From the NCBI GenBank assembly GCA_910586755.1, contig CAJUJM010000078.1, positions 1-26,307 of the forward strand: a stretch of 26,307 nt of DNA, in the 5' to 3' direction. The DNA comes from an uncultured Lachnospiraceae bacterium (GTDB lineage Bacteria; Bacillota; Clostridia; Lachnospirales; Lachnospiraceae). Under the pieces are notes generated by a model. That model saw nothing but the letters and a program-made list of their open reading frames with translations. It was not told the origin of the DNA and did not search any database. Of the stretch, positions 15,418-22,313 are shown in pieces. A program made the translations under genes and the position numbers. Position 1 is the stretch's first letter. Every line of letters begins with the position of its first letter.

Positions 15418-16005
15418 CTATTTTTTTCTTGCCAATACATTAATCCACCGCGTATCCGGATGGCTGGACCGCACATCAGCAGTAACCCACAGCTTTTCAA
15501 CGGTAAACTTTCCGGTATCCTCTAACAAGTCCCTGATCTCCGTGTCTGTATAATCGCTGAAATACCGTTCTCCCCGAAAACCTTCAAAATTGCCCTGACG
15601 GACGGAAAGATACAGGATTCCCTGCTCTTTTAAAGCTGCGGCTGTCTTTTTTAAGATAGCCGGCATCTCATCTTTGGGAATATGAATCATAGCGCCGCAG
15701 GCCCAAATCCCGTCAAATACGTCGTCAAACTCCATATCCTCGTACTTCATCTGGAGAATCTCAAGGCCTGTATGTACCTCTGCCAGGCGGCACATCTCTG
15801 CTGAGGCATCCAAAGCTGTCACATCATACCCAAGCTCATACATATACAAGCTGTCCCGGCCGGAACCACACCCCATATCTAATATGGTCGCTCCTTCCTC
15901 CATGTTTGCCAGAAATTTCTTAATGATTGGGCTCATGTCCTGATCTACCGTATCTTCAAAAAACTTTACCGCGTATTTATTATAATAGTCTATCGAGTCC
16001 ACCAT
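15418..16005 (-). CDS. Class I SAM-dependent methyltransferase
   Basis: This 195-residue Rossmann-fold methyltransferase has motif I as ILDMGCGSGRDSLYM (about 42-56), the acidic end of strand 2 at VTALDAS, and a later ALKEQGILYLSVRQG strand. That order is typical of small-molecule class XI-like enzymes of the YjhP/Tam type. The substrate cannot be deduced. It is the last gene of the operon, seven bases after cvfB, with RBS-like purines overlapping the cvfB stop. The catalytic fold appears complete, with no truncation. Confidence 0.9.
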   Translation of the reverse strand: MVDSIDYYNKYAVKFFEDTVDQDMSPIIKKFLANMEEGATILDMGCGSGRDSLYMYELGYDVTALDASAEMCRLAEVHTGLEILQMKYEDMEFDDVFDGIWACGAMIHIPKDEMPAILKKTAAALKEQGILYLSVRQGNFEGFRGERYFSDYTDTEIRDLLEDTGKFTVEKLWVTADVRSSHPDTRWINVLARKK

Positions 16006-16012
16006 GATCCTC

Positions 16013-16846
16013 CTACACTTTTTGGATGGATTTATCCGTAATACGGATTTTTCCTTCTTTCAGCAGCCTTCCTACTGCCCGTTTAAATTCATTTTTGCTC
16101 ATATTAAACTCCCGGCGAATCGTCTCCGGTCTGGCTTTGTCGTTAAAGGGAAGCACTCCGTCAAATTCCTCTATTACCTGCATCACTTTAACCGTATCTG
16201 ACTCCATCTGTAAGTAAGCCCTTTCCCGGACGCTTAAATCCAGCTTGCCGTCATCTCTCACCCGGATAACCCTGGCCTCTACCTCATCGCCTTCCCGGTA
16301 CTCATGAAACATCTCCTTTTGAGGAATCAGGCCGTAATAGCGGTTATCAACTGCCACAAAAGCTCCCAGATTCTCGTTAATCTCATAAATCCTGCCAGTC
16401 ACCCGGTCATTCTTTTTATACGGCGACTCATTGCTCATATAAGCGTATACTCTCATGGTAGCAGCCAAACGGCCGCTCTTATCTACGTAAAGGGCAACCA
16501 GACAGCTCTCCCCTTTTTTCACCGGATGGCTCTGTTCACGGAACGGAAGAAGCAAATCCTTTTCCAGTCCCATATCAAGAAACGCGCCTATCCTGGATAC
16601 CTCTTTTACCTCCAGCACCGCAGTTTCCCCAACCTGAAGCCTTGGGCTCCCTGTAGTGGCAATCAACCGATCCTCCGAGTCCTTATAAATAAAGACTGTA
16701 AGCTTATGGCCAATACCTGTTCCCTCCGGCACCTGTTTCCTGGGCAGAAGAACGCTGGCGCTGCCTTTGGAGTCTTCACTGAGATAAACTCCAAATTCCT
16801 TAATCCGGACAACCTCCAGCTCCTGGACCTTTCCTAATTCAATCAT
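16013..16846 (-). CDS. cvfB: CvfB-type S1 RNA-binding protein
   Basis: This 277-residue protein has the CvfB/YitL architecture: an N-terminal S1-like barrel (about 1-60), two further S1-related modules (about 60-205, ending KLDLSVRERAYLQME), and a C-terminal winged helix (about 215-275, ETIRREFNMSKNEFKRAVGRLL). CvfB in Staphylococcus aureus binds RNA and influences virulence gene expression. Its role here is only inferred. ATG 16846 has AAAGG eight bases upstream. A GTG at 16876 overlaps the thioesterase stop but has no good ribosome binding site. Confidence 0.88.
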   Translation of the reverse strand: MIELGKVQELEVVRIKEFGVYLSEDSKGSASVLLPRKQVPEGTGIGHKLTVFIYKDSEDRLIATTGSPRLQVGETAVLEVKEVSRIGAFLDMGLEKDLLLPFREQSHPVKKGESCLVALYVDKSGRLAATMRVYAYMSNESPYKKNDRVTGRIYEINENLGAFVAVDNRYYGLIPQKEMFHEYREGDEVEARVIRVRDDGKLDLSVRERAYLQMESDTVKVMQVIEEFDGVLPFNDKARPETIRREFNMSKNEFKRAVGRLLKEGKIRITDKSIQKV

Positions 16847-16872
16847 AAATTCAGCCTTTCTGAAATCCCTGC

Positions 16873-17601
16873 TCACTTAGCTCCCTGCGGCATATAGTCC
16901 ATCCACACAACAGCATAGGGTCTGCCGTCCTGACTGCACAGAGAAATAATCGTCTCTCTTCCTTCTCCGGATGAAATCCTGGGTATAATCTTATCACCAA
17001 GCACTGCCGCTTTTTTATATTCCGCTCTCAACTCCCGGATTCGCCCGGCATCCCCTGCCGCCTGTCTGGCCATCTCTATATACTGAGCATTATTCACATG
17101 ATGATTGGTATCAATTTGATAATAGCCTACTGTGACAGGGGTTCCCTCTCTGGTTTCCGGCGGTGCCGCAATCTTTCTGGGCGCTTCCCCCATGTCAAGG
17201 CGCGGCTCATGAGCCCCATATGGGCTTACATCCTGCTCCCTCACTCTCACCGGAAGCAAAGTGTCCGTATCACACATAAACCAAACGGAATTGGCCTTTA
17301 CCAGATATCTTCCTTCCATATCTAAAATGGCAAAATTTCGATATCCGTATATTCCTTTAAAATCATAGGGCCAGGTCACTACCTGAACCTTCTCCCCCAG
17401 CCGGGGGTAACGTTCCGCCACAATCCTCCAGGATGAGAGCATCCAAGCCCGGTGCTCTTTCTTCAAAAAATCCACGCCTACCCCGCAGTCCTCAGAGTGG
17501 AAGGTGCTGCAATCCTGAAAATAATTGATAATCCCGGTCATTGTAAGGAATCCGTCCTCGTCTGTCTCGCTGTAACGAATCCTGCTTTCTAACTGATACA
17601 T
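16873..17601 (-). CDS. Acyl-ACP thioesterase
   Basis: This hot-dog-fold protein has 242 residues in two halves. Residues 1-130 (YQLESRIRYSETDEDGFLTM onward, then the FQDCSTFHSED helix) match the FatA/FatB-like acyl-ACP thioesterases of Clostridia. The second half has the TNHHVNNAQYIEMA motif at about 165-178, whose Asn and His are catalytic residues. The enzyme releases free fatty acids from acyl-ACP in the cytoplasm; which chain length is unknown. ATG 17601 is chosen because GAGG stands just upstream, and the in-frame ATG at 17631 lies on the -10 hexamer. It heads an operon with cvfB and a methyltransferase. Confidence 0.88.
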   Translation of the reverse strand: MYQLESRIRYSETDEDGFLTMTGIINYFQDCSTFHSEDCGVGVDFLKKEHRAWMLSSWRIVAERYPRLGEKVQVVTWPYDFKGIYGYRNFAILDMEGRYLVKANSVWFMCDTDTLLPVRVREQDVSPYGAHEPRLDMGEAPRKIAAPPETREGTPVTVGYYQIDTNHHVNNAQYIEMARQAAGDAGRIRELRAEYKKAAVLGDKIIPRISSGEGRETIISLCSQDGRPYAVVWMDYMPQGAK

Positions 17602-17629
17602 ATACTTCCTCGCCTTAAAATCAAGTATC

Positions 17630-17658
17630 ATTATATCTGATTATTGTTGGATTGTCCA
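17630..17658 (-). promoter_or_regulatory. Promoter of the thioesterase operon
   Basis: TGGACA (17653-17658) and a perfect TATAAT (17630-17635) are 17 bases apart on the minus strand. Transcription would start about 22 bases before ATG 17601. A run of nine C (minus strand, 17665-17673) lies six bases upstream of the -35. Confidence 0.75.
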
Positions 17659-17664
17659 GAGATT

Positions 17665-17673
17665 GGGGGGGGG
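17665..17673 (-). repeat. Homopolymer of nine C upstream of the promoter
   Basis: On the plus strand it is nine consecutive G. It is the only long GC homopolymer in the window. Tracts of this kind are prone to slippage during replication and also to sequencing error. Confidence 0.6.
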
Positions 17674-17689
17674 TATTTTACTTTTATTT

Positions 17690-17905
17690 TTATACGTCTC
17701 GTTCATTCACATAACTTTCTAATTTCTGCACAAACTCAACCGCTCTCTCATACTGATCAGCAGCTTCCGCCTTGGTTACAATAAAAAAGTCTGCATAATC
17801 GGTATTATTGCGAATCTGAAAGGCCTGGCTCAGATATTTGGAATACTTCATTTCAAACACCCCAGTCTTAATATAGTGCTAGATCTGTTCTATTTTCTTT
17901 TGCAT
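17690..17905 (-). pseudogene. HEPN-domain toxin partner, gutted by deletion
   Basis: The frame starts at an ATG overlapping the MNT stop (TGATG) and reads MQKKIEQI, then TAG, then continues in the same frame with HYIKTGVFEMKYSKYLSQ and IRNNTDYADFFIVTKAEA to TAA at 17690. The second part is the C-terminal half of the small HEPN proteins that pair with MNT nucleotidyltransferases. A full one is about 125-135 residues; the first helices (about 60-70 residues) are missing and replaced by a stop, so no intact protein can be made. Restart at the internal ATG (17852) would give only about 53 residues. The likely cause is an internal deletion. Confidence 0.8.
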
Positions 17906-18246
17906 CAGACACTGAGCATAATCCCTTCCCTGGAAATATTTTTATAATACGGCAAATCATCCTTATATCTTTCGTATTCATCAAAAGGAATTACTGTCGG
18001 AGAGAGTATAGTGTCATGCTCTAGCTCCAGCTGTGCAGAATAATCCCATATTTGTTTTAATTGATCCTGTAAGTCTTCTCGTGTTCCATGAACAATCGCC
18101 ACTACATCTATATCCGAGTCTTCTTTATAATCTTCACGTGCATAAGAACCATATAGAAGAATTTTATCGATAGAATCTCCATAAACCTTTTGATAAACCT
18201 CTGTCAGTTTTTCCAATATAACATCAAGATCTTTTCTGCTACACAT
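17905..18246 (-). CDS. MNT-type nucleotidyltransferase, antitoxin of an MNT-HEPN pair
   Basis: This minimal nucleotidyltransferase has 113 residues, with the pol-beta motif LLYGSYAREDYKEDSDIDVVA (Gly-Ser, Arg and the two metal-binding Asp of SDID) and a third candidate acidic residue further on in LELEHDTILSP. In the characterised MntA-HepT systems the MNT protein AMPylates the HEPN RNase and silences it. Here the partner is broken, so the gene may be an orphan antitoxin or repurposed. ATG 18246 follows AGGTGA by five bases. A good promoter lies at 18271-18299 and tRNA-Gln lies further upstream. Confidence 0.88.
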   Translation of the reverse strand: MCSRKDLDVILEKLTEVYQKVYGDSIDKILLYGSYAREDYKEDSDIDVVAIVHGTREDLQDQLKQIWDYSAQLELEHDTILSPTVIPFDEYERYKDDLPYYKNISREGIMLSV

Positions 18247-18270
18247 TGTTGTCACCTGCCTTCTAATTCT

Positions 18271-18299
18271 ATTATATGCTATTCTCATTTTAAATACAA
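18271..18299 (-). promoter_or_regulatory. Promoter of the MNT-HEPN pair
   Basis: TTGTAT (18294-18299), 17 bases, TATAAT (18271-18276) on the minus strand, just before ATG 18246. The strong -10 is intact although the second gene of the pair is dead. Confidence 0.65.
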
Positions 18300-18444
18300 G
18301 ATTGGAATTGTGTTTACCTGATGGCGAGCCAGCCTATATTGCTTTTCACTCTAAACCCAAACTCGTAAACGAAAAAAAGAGAATTCCCTGAAGTTTCAAC
18401 GACTTGAAAAGCCTGAACTCCATGGATCCTCTGCTTCTTAAAAA

Positions 18445-18516
18445 CTGGGCTACAAGGATTCGAACCTTGAAATGACGGAGTCAGAGTCCGTTGCCTTACC
18501 ATTTGGCGATAGCCCA
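18445..18516 (-). tRNA. tRNA-Gln (anticodon CTG)
   Basis: The minus strand folds into a cloverleaf. The 7-bp acceptor stem pairs TGGGCTA with TAGCCCA and is followed by discriminator G. The D-arm is GCC...GGC, the anticodon stem ACGGA/TCCGT encloses the loop CTCTGAC, and the T-arm is CAAGG-TTCGAAT-CCTTG. The anticodon CTG reads CAG. No CCA is encoded. A T-run follows the 3' end but without a clear hairpin. Confidence 0.95.
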
Positions 18517-18522
18517 TTAACG

Positions 18523-18556
18523 CAACGAGTGTATTATACAATAACATCACTCGTTG
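18523..18556. repeat. 9-bp inverted repeat around the tRNA-Gln -10 box
   Basis: CAACGAGTG (18523-18531) and CACTCGTTG (18548-18556) are perfect reverse complements with a 16-base centre holding the -10 hexamer. It could be an operator or a chance hairpin between rsgI and the tRNA. Confidence 0.5.
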
Positions 18557-18561
18557 GTCAA
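18533..18561 (-). promoter_or_regulatory. Promoter of tRNA-Gln
   Basis: TTGACC (18556-18561), 17 bases, TATAAT (18533-18538) on the minus strand, ending 17 bases before the mature tRNA. It is one of the best promoter matches in the window. Confidence 0.8.
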
Positions 18562-18568
18562 GCATTTT

Positions 18569-20794
18569 TTACCTGATTTCTTCAAAATTCTGCATCAGGC
18601 TGCGATACCAGGCATTCATCCGAATTTTGCTTTTGCTGTCTCTTCTTATAATTCCCCGATTGTTAAAAAGACCTGAAAAGGAGCCGGTTCCGGATAAAGG
18701 GGCGGTGGAATTATGGATAGAGTATCCCATTAACCGATCTCCGTTAGGAGAAATCCCCGGGCCATGCAGCCACCGGGCCACTTGATCTTCCTGATCCAGA
18801 AATTCTCTTTCCCAAATAGATTCTTCCATGCCAGGTCCCGGTAAAATTTTCTGTCTTTCATCCTTCTGGCCTTCATCTTCCTGCCGGTCTACCGTTCCGG
18901 GGCCTGAAATAACCGGATCGCCGGTTTCGTTTTTCCAGCACCATTCTGCCTCGTTCTCCATCTGTTCCAAAATCTGATGTATCTCATCCCGCTTTATCAC
19001 CGCTGTCTTTTCCCCTGTCTCATAAGGTACTGAGTCAGTCCGGACAGTCCCGGGATTCTTTTTAGAGGAAGACTCAGAAGGATTCTCCGCCGGAACATCC
19101 TCTGTGCAATCTTCGCCTGCCGGAAGTTGTTCCGGATTTTCTTTCTGGAAATTTTCGTCTGTGACAGGAGAGCTGTCAGGCGCTGTGGTTGCCTCCAGAG
19201 GATTGTCTTCGCCGGGAAACTCTCCCTCCGGCAGGTTTCCGTCTGCTTTTCCCGGCATCTCCTGGACTGTCCCATCCTGATTATCATCTGTTTGGTCCGG
19301 ATCCTCCTGCATATCCGGCTGTTCCTGAGATGTATTGCCCAAATCCCGGATTGTCTCCGTCTGATCTGCTCCATCCCCGTCTGAAGGCTGGTTCGTCAGG
19401 TTCTTGCCTGCTTCTCCTTCGTCTGAAGGCTCATTTGTTACAGGCTGGCCTGCTTCTCCATTGTCCCAGGGCCGATTTTCTTCATCCTGATCTGCTTCTG
19501 TTCCATCTGCAGGCTGATTTACCCCGGCCTGATCCGCTTCCATTTCCTCCGGGGAATGATCCGGCTCAGGCTGGCCAGTCTGACCGGCCTGTTGAGCTCC
19601 GGCCGCCGCTTTCCCCGTATCTGCTGCCTGTATAAGGTCCTCTGTTTTCTGATCTTGAGATTTTATCCCTGTCTTATCATCCTTTTCTCCCACAAGCCCG
19701 TCTGCTTTTCCGTCTTTCTCTTTAACATCCCCCACTATTTCAAGTATTATATCCGAATCTTGGTCTACATCTCCCACATTTTCCGCATCTATAGTTTTCG
19801 AAAGTCTGTTTTCTGCATCTGACTCATCTGAAATTACTGCTTCCGTCTCCCTTTGGGCGGCATCCTTTTTCTCTGAGCCGCTGCCGGTTTCTAAACTGGC
19901 CGCTTCTTCCTGGGCCAGCATGGAAATCCTTCCTTCTGGTTCTTCCTCTCTTACCCGGCGTATTGTTTCCTCCGTAACCGAAGTTACCTGGACTTCACTC
20001 TTTAGCTGATAGGACTGTTGATCAATCTGAACAGAAATCTCCCCCATAGTCATGGCAGCCAGACTGGGGATATCCTCAGCCTGAACATTCTCGTTTTCTT
20101 CAACCAATGCCTGGATAAAAGAAGCTTTTCCCTGGGAAATCTGGTATTCTTTGGCCAGTTCCAGGATCTCCTGCCTTGCTTCTTCTTCCACCACGGCAGG
20201 CTGCTCATATACCACTGCCTGAACCTCATTAGCGGCCAGGGAATGTTCCACGTTAGATGAGAGATTCTGGCACAGCTCCTGTTTTCTGTCGTCTTTCTTT
20301 TTGGAAGAAACCGTTACCAAAACAGCGCTTCTCTCCGATTCATTCTTTTTTAAATATCCCTGCTCCGTCATAGTGGTAATGACGGAATCTACCGCTTCCT
20401 CCAGCTTTCTTCCGTTTATGTCTTTCCGTGAGATAATGGCCTCTCCGTCTTCGTTAAGCGCAATGCTTTTCACTACCCGATCCTGCCTGTTTAAGCACAG
20501 CTCCACACTGGGATTTACATCCAGACCCACTACCGTTACGATCTGGCCAAATTCATAGTAAGAAAAGCCGCCTCCCAGCAGAAGGCACAGGCAGGCTGCC
20601 GCCGCCATGGTTCTGGCTCTCCCCACAAAGGAAATTTTCTTTCCCCCTGCAGTTTTTCTCTGCAGGCCGGATTCCCACGATTCCTGAGGAACAGACAAAT
20701 CCAGTCGGTTCCAAATATCGGGAGTAAGGTCTGTAAGGGCAGACTTTATCTGTTCTTCTATTTGCTGCCGGTTCCAAGTCTGCTGATTTTTCAT
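18569..20794 (-). CDS. RsgI-like anti-sigma factor with long acidic ectodomain
   Basis: This membrane protein has 741 residues; classic RsgI is about 380. Residues 1-55 form the cytoplasmic part that would hold the sigma factor, and a single helix lies at about 61-82. The RsgI middle domain at about 83-270 starts with VTVVGLDVNPSVELCLN and VVKSIALNEDGEAII, the family signature. The region 300-600 is low-complexity and rich in Asp, Glu, Gly, Gln and Pro, with 14-residue repeats at 419-488. The C-terminal 140 residues have no known domain. RsgI proteins sense extracellular polysaccharide or another envelope signal through their C-terminus and release the sigma factor; the ligand here is unknown. 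The gene begins four bases after the sigma gene. Confidence 0.85.
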   Translation of the reverse strand: MKNQQTWNRQQIEEQIKSALTDLTPDIWNRLDLSVPQESWESGLQRKTAGGKKISFVGRARTMAAAACLCLLLGGGFSYYEFGQIVTVVGLDVNPSVELCLNRQDRVVKSIALNEDGEAIISRKDINGRKLEEAVDSVITTMTEQGYLKKNESERSAVLVTVSSKKKDDRKQELCQNLSSNVEHSLAANEVQAVVYEQPAVVEEEARQEILELAKEYQISQGKASFIQALVEENENVQAEDIPSLAAMTMGEISVQIDQQSYQLKSEVQVTSVTEETIRRVREEEPEGRISMLAQEEAASLETGSGSEKKDAAQRETEAVISDESDAENRLSKTIDAENVGDVDQDSDIILEIVGDVKEKDGKADGLVGEKDDKTGIKSQDQKTEDLIQAADTGKAAAGAQQAGQTGQPEPDHSPEEMEADQAGVNQPADGTEADQDEENRPWDNGEAGQPVTNEPSDEGEAGKNLTNQPSDGDGADQTETIRDLGNTSQEQPDMQEDPDQTDDNQDGTVQEMPGKADGNLPEGEFPGEDNPLEATTAPDSSPVTDENFQKENPEQLPAGEDCTEDVPAENPSESSSKKNPGTVRTDSVPYETGEKTAVIKRDEIHQILEQMENEAEWCWKNETGDPVISGPGTVDRQEDEGQKDERQKILPGPGMEESIWEREFLDQEDQVARWLHGPGISPNGDRLMGYSIHNSTAPLSGTGSFSGLFNNRGIIRRDSKSKIRMNAWYRSLMQNFEEIR
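19331..19540 (-). repeat. Five 14-residue tandem repeats in the anti-sigma ectodomain
   Basis: Residues 419-488 divide into five units of 14, such as EADQAGVNQPADGT and EAGKNLTNQPSDGD, sharing E/GAxQ at the start and N-P-x-D-G near the end. They are degenerate at DNA level (42-base period). Confidence 0.7.
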
Positions 20795-20798
20795 ATCC

Positions 20799-21377
20799 TC
20801 ACTCCTCTCTGAAATATTGTTCTAATTTCTTCATAGCCCGGTTATACTTAGACAGCACAGTGGCCAGGGGCATCCCCAGGCCGGCCGCTATCTCCCGGTG
20901 CTTCATACCGGCCCCTGCGTGAAGCAGAACAATCTCCCGCTCTTCTTCCTTTAAAATTTCCAGGGCCGCTTTTAAGACCACCTTGTCCGCTGCGTCTTCA
21001 ATCTGAGCGCATATTTCACCCGTTTCCTCTCCATTTAAATCCTCCAGCCGCACATCTGCCCGATGCTTTTGCTCACGGAATTTCATATAGCAAAGATTCC
21101 GGGCTATGGTAAAAATCCAGGCCAGAGGCTTCCCTTTCGAATGATAGGAAGATGCCGAAACCCATACCTTCATATAGGTTTCCTGCATTACCTCTTCTGC
21201 GTCCTGAGGATTTTTCAAAATAGACAGGATAAAACTGTATACAGTTCTGTCTGTATTTTTATATAATTGCAGGAATGCCTCCTGGTCCCCTTTTGCAATG
21301 CGGCCAAGCAGCTTATCGCCGTCAAAACCGTCTGAATCCGGGTTCCCCCCAAGGCCAATCACATCCAATGGCAACAT
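20799..21377 (-). CDS. ECF RNA polymerase sigma factor
   Basis: This 192-residue protein has sigma region 2 at about 30-100 (AEEVMQETYMKVWVSASSYHS and PLAWIFTIARNLCYMKFRE) and region 4 at about 130-188 (EREIVLLHAGAGMKHREIAAGLGMPLATVLSKYNRAMKKLEQYF). It has no region 3, the hallmark of extracytoplasmic-function sigma factors. It is paired with the RsgI-like anti-sigma gene four bases downstream. Typical SigI factors have a different C-terminal domain, so this is an ECF sigma with an RsgI-like partner, a combination known in Lachnospiraceae. The ATG has AAAGGA ten bases upstream. truA lies 47 bases upstream, so the gene may be read from the truA promoter. Confidence 0.93.
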   Translation of the reverse strand: MLPLDVIGLGGNPDSDGFDGDKLLGRIAKGDQEAFLQLYKNTDRTVYSFILSILKNPQDAEEVMQETYMKVWVSASSYHSKGKPLAWIFTIARNLCYMKFREQKHRADVRLEDLNGEETGEICAQIEDAADKVVLKAALEILKEEEREIVLLHAGAGMKHREIAAGLGMPLATVLSKYNRAMKKLEQYFREE

Positions 21378-21423
21378 GGATCGAAATTCCTTTCCTAATT
21401 AGTTAATGCACAACTCTCTAAAG

Positions 21424-22188
21424 TTATTGCAAATTACTGAAAATATTTTCGTAGTCCACCAATTCCAGGCACAGCCCTTCCGGAGGCGCCGTATAGCCTG
21501 CCGCTTCTCTGGAAAGGGCGGCCAGCGTTTCTTTTATGCTTTCCGGCTCCCTCTCTCCTGTCCCCACTTCAATCAGGGTTCCCGTAAGAATCCGCACCAT
21601 ATACTGCAAAAAACCGTTTCCCGTATACCGGATGGTCAGCTTTGTACCGTCCTGGCAAAAGTCAATTTTTTCAATGGTACGCACCGTGCTCTTTTTCATC
21701 TTCCGGTTTCCGCAAAAGCTTTTAAAATCATGGGTTCCCAAAAGAAATCCGGCCGCCGCCTTCATCTTTTCTATATCCAGCGCTTTTCCCAGTCCATAGG
21801 TGTATTTTCTGGCAAAAACATCCTTTTTCTCCCCCATCTCGATCCGGTAGGCATAGGTTTTCCGGGTTGCGTGAAGCCGGCTGTGAAACCGGTACGGCGC
21901 TTGTTCCACAGAAAGCACCCGGATATCCTCAGGCAGGTAAGTATTTAAATACTCCCTGATTTCCTCTTCCCTCTTTTTTTCGGCCAGATAAAAATTTGCT
22001 GTCTGACCGGCAGCATGAACCCCGCCGTCGGTCCGTCCGGATCCGTGAACCTCTATCTTCTCACCTGCATAGCGGCTTAATACTGTCTCCAGCTTTCCCT
22101 GAATCGTTTTATCTGTGGTTACCTGCCTCTGCCATCCATCATATCTGGTTCCGTCATACTGCAGGATCATTTTATAGTTTACACTCAA
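21424..22188 (-). CDS. truA: tRNA pseudouridine synthase A
   Basis: TruA makes pseudouridine at positions 38-40 of the anticodon stem. This 254-residue protein opens with MILQYDGTRYDGWQ and has the catalytic Asp in RTDGGVHAAGQ; the FLLGTHDFKSFCGNRK and FLQYMVRILTGTLIEVG motifs complete the family pattern. I chose TTG 22188 because AGGAG lies six bases upstream. The in-frame upstream codons have no ribosome binding site, and an alternative ATG lies seven codons further in. A clear promoter lies at 22213-22241. Confidence 0.93.
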   Translation of the reverse strand: MSVNYKMILQYDGTRYDGWQRQVTTDKTIQGKLETVLSRYAGEKIEVHGSGRTDGGVHAAGQTANFYLAEKKREEEIREYLNTYLPEDIRVLSVEQAPYRFHSRLHATRKTYAYRIEMGEKKDVFARKYTYGLGKALDIEKMKAAAGFLLGTHDFKSFCGNRKMKKSTVRTIEKIDFCQDGTKLTIRYTGNGFLQYMVRILTGTLIEVGTGEREPESIKETLAALSREAAGYTAPPEGLCLELVDYENIFSNLQ

Positions 22189-22212
22189 TGCTTTCTCCTT
22201 TGCTGTTTTATG

Positions 22213-22241
22213 ATTATAGTATAAAAAAGCTTCTGTGGCAA
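22213..22241 (-). promoter_or_regulatory. Promoter of truA and probably the sigma-rsgI genes
   Basis: TTGCCA (22236-22241), 17 bases, TATAAT (22213-22218) on the minus strand, about 25 bases before the TTG start of truA. No convincing separate promoter is seen for the sigma gene. Confidence 0.75.
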
Positions 22242-22251
22242 GCTGACGGGG

Positions 22252-22310
22252 AATAAAACCAGGCGGCTTTCTATTATCACTTTCCCCACTTGACAATAGA
22301 AAACCGCCTT
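22252..22310 (-). terminator. Terminator of the sodium symporter gene
   Basis: An 18-bp stem (22261-22278 with 22292-22309, two G-U pairs, 13-base loop) is followed on the minus strand by GG and TTTTATT. It begins five bases after the symporter stop codon and separates that gene from truA. Confidence 0.85.
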
Positions 22311-22313
22311 ACT

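Noticed and set aside
16304..16837. Plus-strand frame of 177 codons antisense to cvfB
   Set aside because: Shadow of a well-supported S1-domain gene; no family similarity or ribosome binding site.
18314..18565. Open frame of 83 codons across the tRNA-Gln gene
   Set aside because: It coincides with the tRNA and its promoter, has no ribosome binding site, and its codons simply read through the cloverleaf.
19189..19635. Plus-strand frame of 148 codons opposite the anti-sigma repeats
   Set aside because: Low-complexity Leu/Pro shadow of the acidic repeats on the other strand.
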